NCBI GenBank assembly: GCA_037783545.1
Contig: JBBELK010000015.1
Location: 1,178,001 to 1,242,000, forward strand
Direction of reading: 5' to 3'
Origin: Henricia sp. BOLD:AAB3569
Lineage: Eukaryota > Echinodermata > Asteroidea > Spinulosida > Echinasteridae
DNA length: 64,000 bases
Shown here: positions 1 through 10,368 of the stretch, piece by piece
Position numbering within the stretch: position 1 is the first letter of the stretch
Layout: each line of letters opens with the position of its first letter
The notes under the pieces: generated by a model
What the model was told of the DNA's origin: nothing
What the model saw: the letters and a program-made list of their open reading frames with translations, nothing else
Database searches by the model: none
Position numbers and translations under genes: made by a program

Positions 1-324
1 AAGTTTTTGAGATACATGGGTTCTACACTGGTATCAAATTCATTTGATATTTATTGATACCAAACGTATCCTACATCCTCAGATGTAAAGAAAGTGTAAA
101 ATGTTGAGCTTCATGTGACACTCCCATTTTGATTTAACATTTCAACAGGTGTGGTAATATTTTCTGCAAAAGAATTATGTATTTATAGTTGGAATTCATT
201 TTGCATTGCACATTGGTAGGACAAGCCCTGGAGGGGCTTTGTGGTCGTTAAGACCTACCTTTTGTTGTTAAAGTACATGCATGGAATTCACATACAATAA
301 AAAAAACACCTGAATAAATTGTGT

Positions 325-395
325 ACATGGTGTACGCGTGTGCGCCCTTGGGCATTTTGGGCAAAGTGCTTTGCAGGAGTAAATGGGTACCTGTG
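325..395 (+). repeat. SINE tail fragment
   Basis: Carries the words CGCCCTTGGGCA, GCAAAGTG and GAGTAAATGGGTACCTGTG, which recur in the SINE at 20611-21321. A probable continuation lies at 928-1062, suggesting the element was split by the inverted-repeat element at 405-847. Confidence 0.6.
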
Positions 396-404
396 AACAT
401 ACAC

Positions 405-847
405 CCTGTTTACACTTGATCCTGAGCTCGGGGTCGAACACCGAGCTTGTGATCAGCCCCGGATCACAAACTGAGTGTAAATGCTCTTGGGACCAAATTG
501 GCCCTGGATCAGACCCCGAAATTTTGGTCTCGCGTTGGCAGAGGGTTCGATCCCGAGCTCGGGATCAGTTTGCGGTTAGATAAGCAATTAATCTTTACAG
601 CAATCTGCCACATCCGCTCCACAGCCGTAGCGGGGGAAAAGCCCGCGAAATTCAAGTGGCCTTGTACACTGTACATGCACAACCCATGCACACACAGAGC
701 ATGACCTTTGACTGCAACTTCTGGCACCGCACTCGAGATCAACTACAAAATGTAAACGCGGCACTCAGGATCATTGCGGTTAACATTGACGCATTCTTAT
801 CAGGGGATCAATCTTGATCCCGAGCTCGGGACCAGTGTAAACACGGT
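405..847 (+). mobile_element. MITE, GTGTTTACAC/CTCGGG family, copy 1 (near full length)
   Basis: Left end CTGTTTACACTTGATCCTGA and right end GGGACCAGTGTAAACACGG are imperfect inverted repeats. The interior holds several CCGAGCTCGGG palindromes and a conserved core beginning AGCAATTAATCTTTAC. About 440 bp, no coding capacity. At least five more copies or pieces occur in the window. The superfamily is not determined because I could not read a clean TSD. Confidence 0.8.
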
Positions 848-927
848 GATTGTCTGTAGGTATTGAGGTACTCAACTGTAGGTGGTGTTGTGTTTGATTA
901 GCCTATGAGCACCAAACAGGCAACTAG

Positions 928-1062
928 CACTGTATACTCCCAGAGAGCTGAGGAGGTTAAATTAAGGATTGCTATAACAGCATAATAACCAGGGGTAATA
1001 ATGTCAATTTCCCACAATGCACAAGATGTGTGCGCTATATAAATATCAACAATATTACATCG
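928..1062 (+). repeat. SINE tail fragment (continuation)
   Basis: Degenerate match to the end of the SINE at 20611-21321: TGTATACTCCCAGAGAGCT, then CCAGGGGTAATAATG, then GCGCTATATAAA. Probably the far side of the element interrupted by the MITE at 405-847. Confidence 0.5.
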
Positions 1063-1700
1063 TCCACAAATCCTACACATGTACCTTGACAACGGTGTGC
1101 GAGTAATTACCCGATCCAATCTGCAATAACATTCCATCTTCAAACTAACATTTGAAAAACTGTGCTAATGTTTGCTTTCCTAGAGAAGAAAAAAAAACCA
1201 GACAATTTTCTTGAATAATGTGTAATAAAAAAAAGATGGATGGTTTTCTTGAGCCGGGACATAGACTAGACAATAATGATGCTCATAAATCTGGCACAGA
1301 GTGGGCCTGATGAGGAGCTCTTCCTGATCCTAACTTCTTGTTCCTATAACTTCCTGTTCCCGACTCAGCAAATATAAATTAAGCATATTTATAGCCTTAT
1401 CAATCTTAAATGACAATATGTTTGAGACACCCTGTTGTATTAGAAGCTAAGGGGACGTCCCGGAGTGAATACGTGACTGACTATGCGTGAACAACATTAA
1501 GAACTCATCAGGTCGGTAGTCCAGTCCATCACATATCATGAATCCTGACATGGCTTTGGCGATTCCAACGTTTTCACAGTCAATTCCGACTCCGTGGTTA
1601 CTAGTGCCACAAGCAGAGATGCCAACATCTAAGATTTAGCCGTAGTTTGTACAATTGCTTCAGCCAATGACGATCAGTATTGACATAATTTTAGAATGCA

Positions 1701-1723
1701 TATAATAATAATAATAATAATAA
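1701..1723. repeat. (AAT)n microsatellite
   Basis: About seven ATA/AAT units in an otherwise AT-rich stretch. Confidence 0.9.
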
Positions 1724-2897
1724 GATACTTATAAAGTGCACAATTGCCAAACAGGCCTCAAAGCGCTATAATTCAAAAGTGAAATAAAAACACTAAGATT
1801 TACCAAAATATTTATTTTTGCTGCGTTCGAAGATTATTGCATTATTCATGCAAATTTAAAAAACGGTGCCTGTGATGGATTTTTTCGTCTGATAGATTTA
1901 CTATTTAAATGATAGATTTAAGTGTGGGGCTTGGGTGTAATTTATATTGTGTGTCCAAATTAAAGCGGGTGCCTCATGGCAAAATTACTCTTTTTTCAAA
2001 TTGCAATGTTAGCATCTCTGCACTTGGTTCTAGTAAACATAACTGCATCAAAAACATCCAAGTGAATACAATCCTCGTGGTATATCTATCAGACAGAAAA
2101 ATTCCATAGCAGGCACTGTTTTTAAAATGTTCATGAATAATGCAAAATTTTCGAACACACCAAAAATGTTTTCATAACAGCACGGGTTATGTGATCAAGA
2201 ATTGCCAACAGATAGAAATTCAATGTCAGGCCATGTACCTCCACATCCAAGTCATATTTCAAGGATACATGTATCTACTCTTTGTAAATGTCAGATTGTT
2301 TAATGAACAAACCATGAAAGGAGATTTCTGAGATAACATGGCACCTACATGTGATTATGTTTGCCATTACATCAACCATGGTCACTCAACTTACAGGGAA
2401 TAAAGAAAAATACATTACATGCCAATCTTGTGTCGTGATCAATAAATAACTCGATATGAGACGTAATGCTCGATTGTGTACCTAGCCTGATGTGGATTGG
2501 TCTAAGAGATGAACAAACGAGATATTTCTGCAAACTAGAACTAGGGTGATTGAGCTCACTGGTTTACAAATTACATCAAATCTAAAAGATGCCCAATGTT
2601 TTAAAACATATAATTTCCAGATTTTACCAGGACAAACTGTCTGCACCGTTTCTTCAGACTTGGCTAAAATTACCTGGGATTACATTGTGATTTCTTAAAA
2701 CCCGAAAGTACACGTTTCTGCCTAAGCGTTGAACTAAAAAGGCATTTTATTTTATAAAACCTTTCTTTTTTTCTGCTAAGGAACTTAAGAAGTCATATGC
2801 TAACTCGACACTATCTTTTTTCATTTCCATTCTCTAACAGTGTTGGAATAAATTTAAGCTCAATTCTTTAAAGGCAAGAATTTTCTGTGGCAAACAT

Positions 2898-3155
2898 CCT
2901 GTTTACACTTGATCCCGAGCTCGGGGTCAAACACCGAGCTTGGGATCAGCCCCGGATGACAAACTGAGTGTAAACGCTCTCGGGACCAAATTGGCCACAG
3001 ATCAGACCGCGAGATTTTGGTCTCGTGTTAGCGGAGGGTTCGATCACGAGCTCAGGATCAGTTTGCGGTTAGATAAGCAATTAATCTTTACCACATCCGC
3101 TCCACAGCCGTAGCGGGCGAAATTCAAGTGGCCTTGTACACTGTACATGCACAAC
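2898..3155 (+). mobile_element. MITE, GTGTTTACAC/CTCGGG family, copy 2 (truncated)
   Basis: Begins CCTGTTTACACTTGATCCCG and follows copy 1 (405-847) closely through the AGCAATTAATCTTTAC core and the TGTACACTGTACATGCACAA segment, then stops. The right third and right terminus are missing. Confidence 0.8.
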
Positions 3156-3736
3156 TTAAAAAAGTTCAATGCAGAGATACTCTTTGATGCAAAACCTACT
3201 GTGTAATTGGAAAATTCCAGAAATGCTACGGCTTGCTCTCCAAAAACAAAAAACTTCTGCTATTCTAATCTGATATGTACCGCACATTCATTCTACATGT
3301 ACAGTCCTCGTGTCGAGGCCATTGATATTAGTGGTTTCTGCTACTGTCGTCACGTCATGTTTGGCAAAATGTCAAGTGGATCGTCCGAGCTACTGAATGA
3401 TGAGATATGCATACAGCAATACGTTGATGGAATCATGTTTAATTTGCGTGCCCTGCCTGCAAAAGTCACTCTCTAAACAACGGTCCCTTGATAAAAATGC
3501 AGATCTACAGAATGTCAAAGCTTCACACGGTTAAATTAATGTATGGTTTAGAATGTGCTCCGTACTTCCTAAAATGCATACCAATTCAGAAAATGTGATC
3601 TATCACAAAGAATAAAGATTAATGTGTAGGATATGTTTACACAAACCAGGCTGCATACTCAGCACGAGATATTTGATGGAAAGGGTTTGTATGGTGAATG
3701 CAGAAATATAAACCTAGACTAGGTCATTTCCAGGAC

Positions 3737-4297
3737 GCCTTCCCTGTACACGTCCGGCATAACTGGGATGCAGCTTTATCCAGTGCATGGACGGTGTTTT
3801 GCGTTGTTGTTAAATCGAACAGCGCGCGTCCATGACGCGCAACGCGCTCTTCGCACATACAAATTTACACTGAGCCTCTTTGCGCGTGATTGCCACACGC
3901 GTCACTTTAAGAAAAAGCGGTGTGGAATTTTGAGTGAAACGATGCACTGAAATCACTTAATTATAAAAAACAACGTTCCGTCCAATTTCGTCTAATTCTT
4001 TGGAATGAAACGACGCACTGGAAACCACAGATTTAGCTTGGACATGTTGAACGGAAAGTCTTTTAGTAATTCAGTGATTTTTCAGTGCATCGTTTCACTC
4101 AAAATTCCATCCACATAGCTTTTTCTCTCAAAGCGACGCTCATTGCAATTATGCTCGCGCGAAAAGGCTCAGTGTGAATTCACCATGACAACAAGCGCAC
4201 AAATTGTTCGAAGTGACGACACAATGACCATCATCACATAACGCATGTAGTTCATGCACTGACAGCGTCCCAGCTATGGCGGACATGCAGGGAAGGT
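3737..4297. mobile_element. Inverted-repeat element (TCCGCCAT family) interrupted by a foldback MITE
   Basis: Left part has CCTTCCCTG and GTCCGGCATAACTGGG; right part has CCAGCTATGGCGGACATGC and AGGGAAGG, an imperfect inverted repeat. The uninterrupted relative is 50741-50976, which shares GTTAAATCGAACAGCGC and ATTGTTCGAAGTGAC. Here those two blocks are separated by the insertion at about 3865-4179. Confidence 0.7.
3865..4179. mobile_element. Foldback MITE, CACTGAGCC family, copy 1
   Basis: Ends TTACACTGAGCCTCTTTGCG and CGAAAAGGCTCAGTGTGAA are inverted repeats. The arms also share CAAAATTCC-type and GAAACGATGCACTGAAA blocks, so most of the 315 bp can fold into one hairpin. Related copies are at 60616-60832 and 48270-48507. 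It sits inside the older element 3737-4297. Confidence 0.75.
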
Positions 4298-4901
4298 TTC
4301 GGTAAAAAAAATGGGAATGGTCTACAGAAACATAAATGGAATTGTAATTGTACCCCTTTACCGTGAATAAACCAATACTGTATGTAATGCAACAGATTTT
4401 TGCCTTCTTTTTTTGGAGGGATGCAATCAACAAAAAAAAGAAAAAAAAGTTTCATTTTCACAGAAACCAATTGATCCTGCCTTGTGTAGACAGTGCTTTT
4501 TGACTGACAAGTGTTGACAAATTTTAATTCTGTCTAACTCAATACACGCACACACACCCTCACGTACGTTCATCTAATGCCGCTGTGATCAATCAAGACT
4601 GTACGCGGGTGATCCTCTGTAAATATTGACACCTCCCCGACTCCATGGTTATCTAAAATAGACTGAACGTGCTCGTCTTGCAAGATGGCCGTTGAGTGGG
4701 CCGGTTCAAAGTAGAATTAGTCTGGGCAGGTTATGGGTAATTGGGTATACATGTATGGTATATGAGCATTCGAAATGGTCGTCTTTTACCACGGTTGCAG
4801 ATAACAGTGTTTCCAAGTGCAACAAAACAGACCAAAATGAGGCGTCTGGAACAAGCCTTGGTGTAACATGTTTTCAACTGGTTAACCGTTCGACTGACAA
4901 G

Positions 4902-5086
4902 CAGGGTTGTAGTCGAGTCCTGTCCCTCACAAGCCTTCACAAGTCCACCACAATTCCCTGGGTCTTAATTCAAGTCACAAGCTATTCAAATAAACTCCAA
5001 CAAAGAAATTCTTTTGTACGTGTTCGTCCATTGCTTCTTGTTACTGGACTTGTGACAGACTTGTGATGGACTCGACTACAACCCTG
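4902..5086. mobile_element. hAT-like MITE with perfect 8-bp TSD (CAGGGTTGTAGTCGAGTCC ends)
   Basis: The left end CAGGGTTGTAGTCGAGTCC is exactly mirrored at the right end. The flanks are identical 8-bp direct repeats CTGACAAG (4894-4901 and 5087-5094), the TSD length expected of hAT transposase. Length 185 bp, no coding. Sequences like ACTTGTGA recur near the ends. A longer relative is at 52883-53313. Confidence 0.92.
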
Positions 5087-5879
5087 CTGACAAGTTGCCC
5101 CAATAAAAATGTTGTCGTTAAAGTTCTTTCAGATACAACTGAACTGAAGTTAGACCACGTGTCTGAACTAGCCCTAAGAATAAGGAAAATTAAAAGAAGA
5201 TGCCTGCATACAAACACACAACCGCTTTTAAATTATTTGCAGAGAGATTATGAGTTACCCATGCTTCATCATGGCAGCTCTGTACCAACAGAGAGCCAAT
5301 ACTGTGTAAGAATACACCACTGGCGTCGACTTTGTAATGCAAGCACTAGTCCAATATTGGCTCGATAAACAACACATCTTGCTTCTGGCTTCGAGTTGTC
5401 GAAGTGGGCGAAGTGAATGGCGGCCATTCTGTGCCTTGAAACAGAATTACCCGAGAAAAACCCTGATCCCAGGGCACTAGCTGTTCAATTTAGGATCCAT
5501 GAAGATCCCATCTCTCAGTCTAAACCCAATCAGAGCCAAATTGATGGGTGTTTTTGGCACCCTGACAAGGCGTGGGAGATGACATAATCAATCTATCTAC
5601 TGGGGGTCATCTGTTGAACGCTGTATGTACAGGTAGCATGAAGCCATTCATTGCATTTGTTTATATGCCAAAGGGTCCCAGAAATCATTACACAATCACG
5701 CGTGCCACAAGGACACGAATTTGACTCGATCATTTGACTTGATCAGTGGCCAAGTGTTTAATGAACACAGAGCAACGTACTTTCAGATTAAATAACCAGT
5801 GGAAAGATGCTGTAGCCTCCAATCCGTTTTATTTACTGGCACGTATATTTTCAGAAACTAAAAATAGAGACCCAATTAG

Positions 5880-6190
5880 CGGATAATGTCTGAAAAGACG
5901 GAAAATGTGCTCAGTAAAAACAGCTAGTCTTATCCACAATTTTCCGGGTAGAACTTTCCCCGGCAATTTTCCAGAATTTATCCAGTAAGCGCCAATAGAA
6001 ACACGCACCGTTCCGCCCGAGTGCGTATACAGGGGAGAAAAACATGACTGATCCTGTGCCCAACCTCTGCATGTGATCTTTTATCCTGCAAACTTACGAA
6101 GCGTGACAAAGGTCAACAAGCTCCGCTATTTTTCGGATAGAGCGGCTCAGTAGAAACTTCACGTTACCCGCTATTTACCGGTAAAATTCA
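5880..6190. mobile_element. Possible MITE remnant
   Basis: A roughly 310-bp block more GC-rich than its surroundings, with mirrored words (CCGGGTAGAACTTTCCCCGG inside; ACGGAAAATG and CCGGTAAAATTCAGG towards the ends). It resembles the Watson-Crick-folding elements elsewhere in the window, but neither a clear terminus nor a TSD can be read. Confidence 0.3.
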
Positions 6191-6308
6191 GGATTTTAAA
6201 AAAAAACATGCTAATTAATGTGACATGCCAATATTTTACTTGTAGCATTTTTCTAGTAGCTTGACTGAAGGTTGAATTTTGTCATTACATGTACTATACT
6301 AGACACGC

Positions 6309-6470
6309 AGCAGCGTAGCCATAGGAGAATTCTCTGCATAGGGGGAGCGACTGGGGGTGATGGACATTACAGTGGGAGGGGGCCATGGAGTACCAAAAAT
6401 GCCGCCAGTCCATGCGAGCGCTGACGTTGCTCAGCAGGGGACAGGAGGGAGGGGAAGGGGGATGATGAAG
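6309..6470 (+). mobile_element. Degenerate hAT-like remnant (CAGCRGCGTAGCC end)
   Basis: Begins CAGCAGCGTAGCCATAGG, close to the terminus of the intact element at 35219-35453, and is followed by the same sort of G-rich interior. The right terminus is not recognisable. Confidence 0.5.
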
Positions 6471-7124
6471 CGCTTGAGCAAACATGTAAAAATACCACAC
6501 CTGGAAAATAAACAAGCTTTTAGATTGAGATAAATGATTTTGTGATCATCCACAAAACAAGACATTTACATTTGTATGAACCAGTCAAACAGCAGCTGAT
6601 TAAATGTTAACCCTTTAGAGATGCATTTACACTCATACCATGAAAATGGGCTATCACTGGTTACCAACAGGAAAATATACACATCTGTACAAACAACTGG
6701 TACCTCAATCAAATGCTGGTGGCCAGTTACGGCTAGCCACTATGGACATTAGGTTGCTTGTAGTAATTTAAATAAAAAATGGGGGTTTACAAATAACGCC
6801 CCGATTAATGGCACTTTTAAGGTATGTCACGTCACATGTAAAATGCTATCTAGATAGCAAGGATGCACATCACGATTGAGTCAAGTGTCTTTAATATGGA
6901 ATGATGGATGGGGCACTTGATCTATCAGGCCCTACGTCAGAGGCCCATTAATTTAAATGTCCCGTCACAATTGCCATAATCTCTGGGTCTGCACTGTACT
7001 CTAATACGGTTGTAATCACGGATCGTCCCATTTTATGCAAGTCTTACATGTCTCAAGCAATCTAGACCATTTGCATGGACAACCATCTTGGACGCTGTTC
7101 CTTTGTAGTGCATTTCACATACAG

Positions 7125-7345
7125 TCTCGAGGCACGTTACATTATTACCCCTGGTCACCGGGCCTCAATAATATTCCTAAAACTCCCTGGGGAGCATGCA
7201 GTTCCATGCAAGTTATGCACACTGGGACGGACATCACCCTCCAAGGGCACACACATTATGGATGGGCCAATGTGACACTTGAACCCATTAACTGTGGATT
7301 TAGCCAAAGTCTTGGATTCTATCTGCTACACCGATCAGCCACTGT
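7125..7345 (-). mobile_element. SINE copy, minus strand
   Basis: Reverse complement of the SINE tail and head: ATTATTACCCCTGGTCA, AACTCCCTGGGGAGCATGCA, then CCAAGGGCACACACATTATGG and a degenerate tRNA-like head. Related to 20611-21321 and 46800-47090. Confidence 0.65.
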
Positions 7346-8084
7346 TTTATATGTTCTTGATAACAAAAAACATGACAAGATGCATCTTGGAATGATCTAT
7401 TTTATGAGAGGGAAAATATAGTGTACACTGTATATTGATGTCTTTCAAATGACGTCACTTCTACAAATCGTCACGTGCCTCAGGATCTTAAGCGTAACTT
7501 TTTGTGACGCACATTGGCTGCGCCGTATTTCGAACAAATTGAGCAAATAATTTGTGAACCCTTTTTTTAAAAATGTGTGTGCGCGTACTTGATGCTGTTT
7601 AATACGCAGTTGTATTTTTCCTACAAAGATGGCGTCTGTGAGAGTGGTCAATTACCGAGCAGAAAAACACACTATGTGGCATACAATACAAGCACTGTAA
7701 CAATATTTTTGTCATTGGCACAGTGCGTCCCAGTTGACGTAAAAAGACCCCGCTATTATAAACAAACAGGAATCAAATGTACCGATATAAAAAATGCACA
7801 GTATAACCTGGCCCAGCTTTGAGCGCAACCGCATACGCTCTGGGAAATTAATCTGAGGCAGTCTCGGAGGATCAATGTGAAATGATGGTAGCATGTTTCA
7901 TACATGAGTATTGCCCGAGGCCAGGCTTGACGATATGGGGTGGATAATGGGATAACATGGTGCTATACTATCCCCTAGATACTAGTATCATATCACTACT
8001 GCTATTACATAGTGCATAAACATCCAGTGTGTAGGCAGGGGGGATATTTTGGGGTTTCCAACCCTTTTCAGACTTGATGTTTAA

Positions 8085-8606
8085 AGGCCCAGTGGATCAT
8101 TTGCAATGACCCCAAAAAGTAATCAACGAGTTTACAGGGGAAAAGTTCTGAAAGTAAAGATTTAATTAATAGCAACTACCCAATGAAAGGTTTCCGCTCA
8201 AAATGATATAATTTTTCCAGAAAATAATCCGTAAAGATGAAATTATTTAGACCGTTTGCAAACGATTTACTTATTTTTGGTTCGCATCTACGCGGTCCAA
8301 AATGCATGGGCGCTGTGTACTGCGTGTGCGTGTTCCAACGCGATGCATTTTTATGGATCGCGCGCACACGCATGTATGCGCCACAGAGTGCATGACGCAA
8401 GCCACATAGTACCCGATCAACTGAGAACGAATATTTGAAACACCCCGCCAAGACCAGGAAAATGCATATGGATTTTCATGTTTTTTTAAAACGTGGTACA
8501 TTTGACAAAGCTGAAATTTCTTCGGATGAGTTTGTTGATGTCTTTCTTTTGATTTATAATAGTTTTATTTGCAGAATCGCTCAAAAACAGATCATCCACA
8601 GGGCCT
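8085..8606. mobile_element. TTAA-flanked MITE, family T1 (AGGCCCAGTGGATCAT ends)
   Basis: Flanked by TTAA at 8081-8084 and 8607-8610. The left end AGGCCCAGTGGATCATTTG is mirrored by GATCATCCACAGGGCCT on the right. No coding. The TTAA duplication with AGG termini is typical of Kolobok-type or piggyBac-type non-autonomous elements. A second left end of this family occurs at 31725-31760. It shares its right-hand TTAA with the next element. Confidence 0.85.
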
Positions 8607-8610
8607 TTAA

Positions 8611-9077
8611 AGGCAGTATACATGATTGGCATCTCGAAAATCAGAAATGTTTAAAGATTTACGTCTAACTTACATGTACACAATATAAACATGACCGTAG
8701 AAAACTTCCCCTGAAATGGTTTTGTCTGAAGTGCTATAGTCTTTGAGAAATGAGTAAAACAATTATTTTTCGTCTCATGAAACGAAAATTGTATTCGCCC
8801 CAAAACCATTTCGCCCAAGCGCCATTTGCCCCCAAACCACTTCGTCCAAACATTACATTGCCCAAATGCTACTTCTCCCCAAAACCACTTCGGGCACAGG
8901 CAGGGCAAAATGGGTTTTGGGGCGAAATGACTGCAAACCCCTTTTTGACTAATTTTCTCAAAAGTTAGACGAAGTACGGAGCTGGTTTTTGCTCAGGTTG
9001 GTTTTAATCACGCATATCTTCAATCACACAGGGGGATAAAATTATTTGTAACAGTTTACCAATCATGTATACTATCT
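8611..9077 (+). mobile_element. TTAA-flanked MITE, family T2 (AGRYAGTATACATGATTGG ends), copy 1
   Basis: Flanked by TTAA (8607-8610, 9078-9081). Left AGGCAGTATACATGATTGG and right CCAATCATGTATACTATCT are inverted repeats. The interior includes a hairpin with CGTCTCATGAAACG and a degenerate tandem array, 8795-8935, of units built on TTCGCCCCAAAACCACTTCG. ORFs over the array are low-complexity. Copies: 29819-30294 (inverted) and 28980-29167 (partial). Confidence 0.88.
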
Positions 9078-9214
9078 TTAAAGGTGCATTATGCCATGAC
9101 ACGGTCACCCCTGGAAGTTTTTGTAGCTCAAATTAATTTCTAGAATTTTTAGAACAACATCTGGTACGGTGCCCGACCACTATTGAAATGAAACAACCAA
9201 ACTTGGGATGCGCC

Positions 9215-9319
9215 ACCATGCAACACCAAGAGAAGGATTGGCTCTATAGGGAAAACCCGAGGGAGTATACCAACTGTGCCTTATAGCTCAGCTGGTAGAG
9301 CATCTGCCTAGTGAGTCAG
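9215..9319 (+). mobile_element. tRNA-derived SINE, 5' part (split by a hAT-like insertion)
   Basis: Leader GGGAAAACCCGAGGGAGTAT followed by GCCTTATAGCTCAGCTGGTA and GAGCATCTG, a pol III A box in tRNA context. The sequence stops at AGTCAG and resumes after the insertion at 9863 with GGTTCGAATCC (B box), where ATAAGGCC pairs with the GCCTTAT 5' stem. Sister copies are at 35787-36055 (minus), 42515-42615 and 51880-51995 (minus). Confidence 0.8.
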
Positions 9320-9375
9320 CAGTGATCTCCACTGGTCAAAATTTTGTCCGGGCGCGGCGATGTGATGTCGCTCAG

Positions 9376-9407
<32 letters not shown>

Positions 9408-9862
9408 GGCGGCGGCGACAGTGGCAGCACGTTGTCGTACTCACCCAAACACACAACCACGAACGCACCCGGACGTACGTCGCGACACAGTGGTTGGCAT
9501 GCAGCGCCCTCAATAGTAAAAATAAAACGGCTCTTGAGGGCGCTGTTCAACAAATGCATACTGTCATGGCCGTTATCGATGCGAATTTGGGTCGCCGATC
9601 CGATAGATTTGCGTGGTAAATGACCGATAATGACACCAGTGACTACCGAATCACGTTAGGTGAATATACACCGCAATTTGGAATGACTCGGCTGTACTTT
9701 AATAGTGTTTTGGAGGAGAAATTATTTTGTTTTGGTCCGGGCGGCACAATGTTTTGGTCCGGGCGGCACAATGTTTTGTCCGGGCCGCAAATGTTTTGTC
9801 CGGGCGGCAAATGATTTTGTCCGGGCGGCGCGCCCGGACAAAACCGTTAGTGGAGAACACTG
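9320..9862. mobile_element. hAT-like MITE (CAGTGTTCTCCAC family) inserted in a SINE
   Basis: Left CAGTGATCTCCACT and right AGTGGAGAACACTG mirror each other, each followed inward by a TTTTGTCCGGGCG block. Flanks give a 6-bp repeat AGTCAG, or an 8-bp TGAGTCAG if the right end is taken two bases shorter. The interior contains a 30-base G run (9377-9406) and four to five tandem units of about 20 bp (TTTTGGTCCGGGCGGC..., about 9727-9840). Not coding. Relatives: 32829-33181 and 24477-24545. Confidence 0.82.
9377..9406. repeat. Poly-G tract
   Basis: Thirty consecutive G bases inside the hAT-like element 9320-9862. Its length is probably unreliable in the assembly. Confidence 0.95.
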
Positions 9863-9910
9863 AGTCAGAGGTCTCAGGTTCGAATCCCGATAAGGCCCTT
9901 AAGATTTTTC
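9863..9910 (+). mobile_element. tRNA-derived SINE, 3' part of the split copy
   Basis: Resumes with AGTCAGAGGTCTCAGG, then the B box GGTTCGAATCC, then ATAAGGCC and TTTTTCTC, matching the order in the SINE at 42515-42615. Joining 9215-9319 to this restores a tRNA-like cloverleaf outline. Confidence 0.8.
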
Positions 9911-9936
9911 TCTTATCCCAAGTTTATAATTTTTAG

Positions 9937-10368
9937 GTAAGCTTGGGCGGCTCCAACATTCGGAATCGATTCCATTTTCACGGAAAGACAGTCTATGCCG
10001 AGCGTGCTAGTGTGCGTGTACGGGTACATTGACAGTACTACATGTACATGTACTGTGCAGACGACGACTCACTTATTGGCACCGAGCGGCATCATGAAAT
10101 GATGCCGGCCTGTGTCACACACACGTTCCTAATAATTTGGGAATGATCAGAGACTAAATACTTTTGCATACCGTACCGGTAAGTCAAGTGTTTTGGCTTT
10201 GAAAATGCTAGGTAAATTCTGGAATCGGCAAACTATCACTGGGAATCGAATCTAGATGGAATGGAATAGATTTCTGCTGGGAATCGATTCCTCAAATCTG
10301 AATTGCGATTCCGATTCCCAAAGTGGAATGGATTCTACTCGACTCTGGCTTGGAATCGCCCAAGCCTA
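9937..10368 (+). mobile_element. Inverted-repeat element with GGCTTGGGCG ends, copy 1
   Basis: Left AAGCTTGGGCGGCTCCAA and right TTGGAATCGCCCAAGCC mirror each other. The interior is rich in GGAATCGATTCC-type palindromes, and a middle segment (CAGACGACGA..., ACACACACGTTCCTAAT) is shared with 45541-45833. hAT-like by appearance; TSD not clear. Non-coding, about 430 bp. Confidence 0.65.

Noticed and set aside
8795..8935. Regular short repeats considered as a CRISPR-like array
   Set aside because: Units are directly adjacent and degenerate with no uniform spacers, and the array lies within a eukaryotic MITE.
9308..9619. Overlapping glycine-rich and proline-rich ORFs
   Set aside because: Translations of the 30-base G run within a hAT-like MITE.
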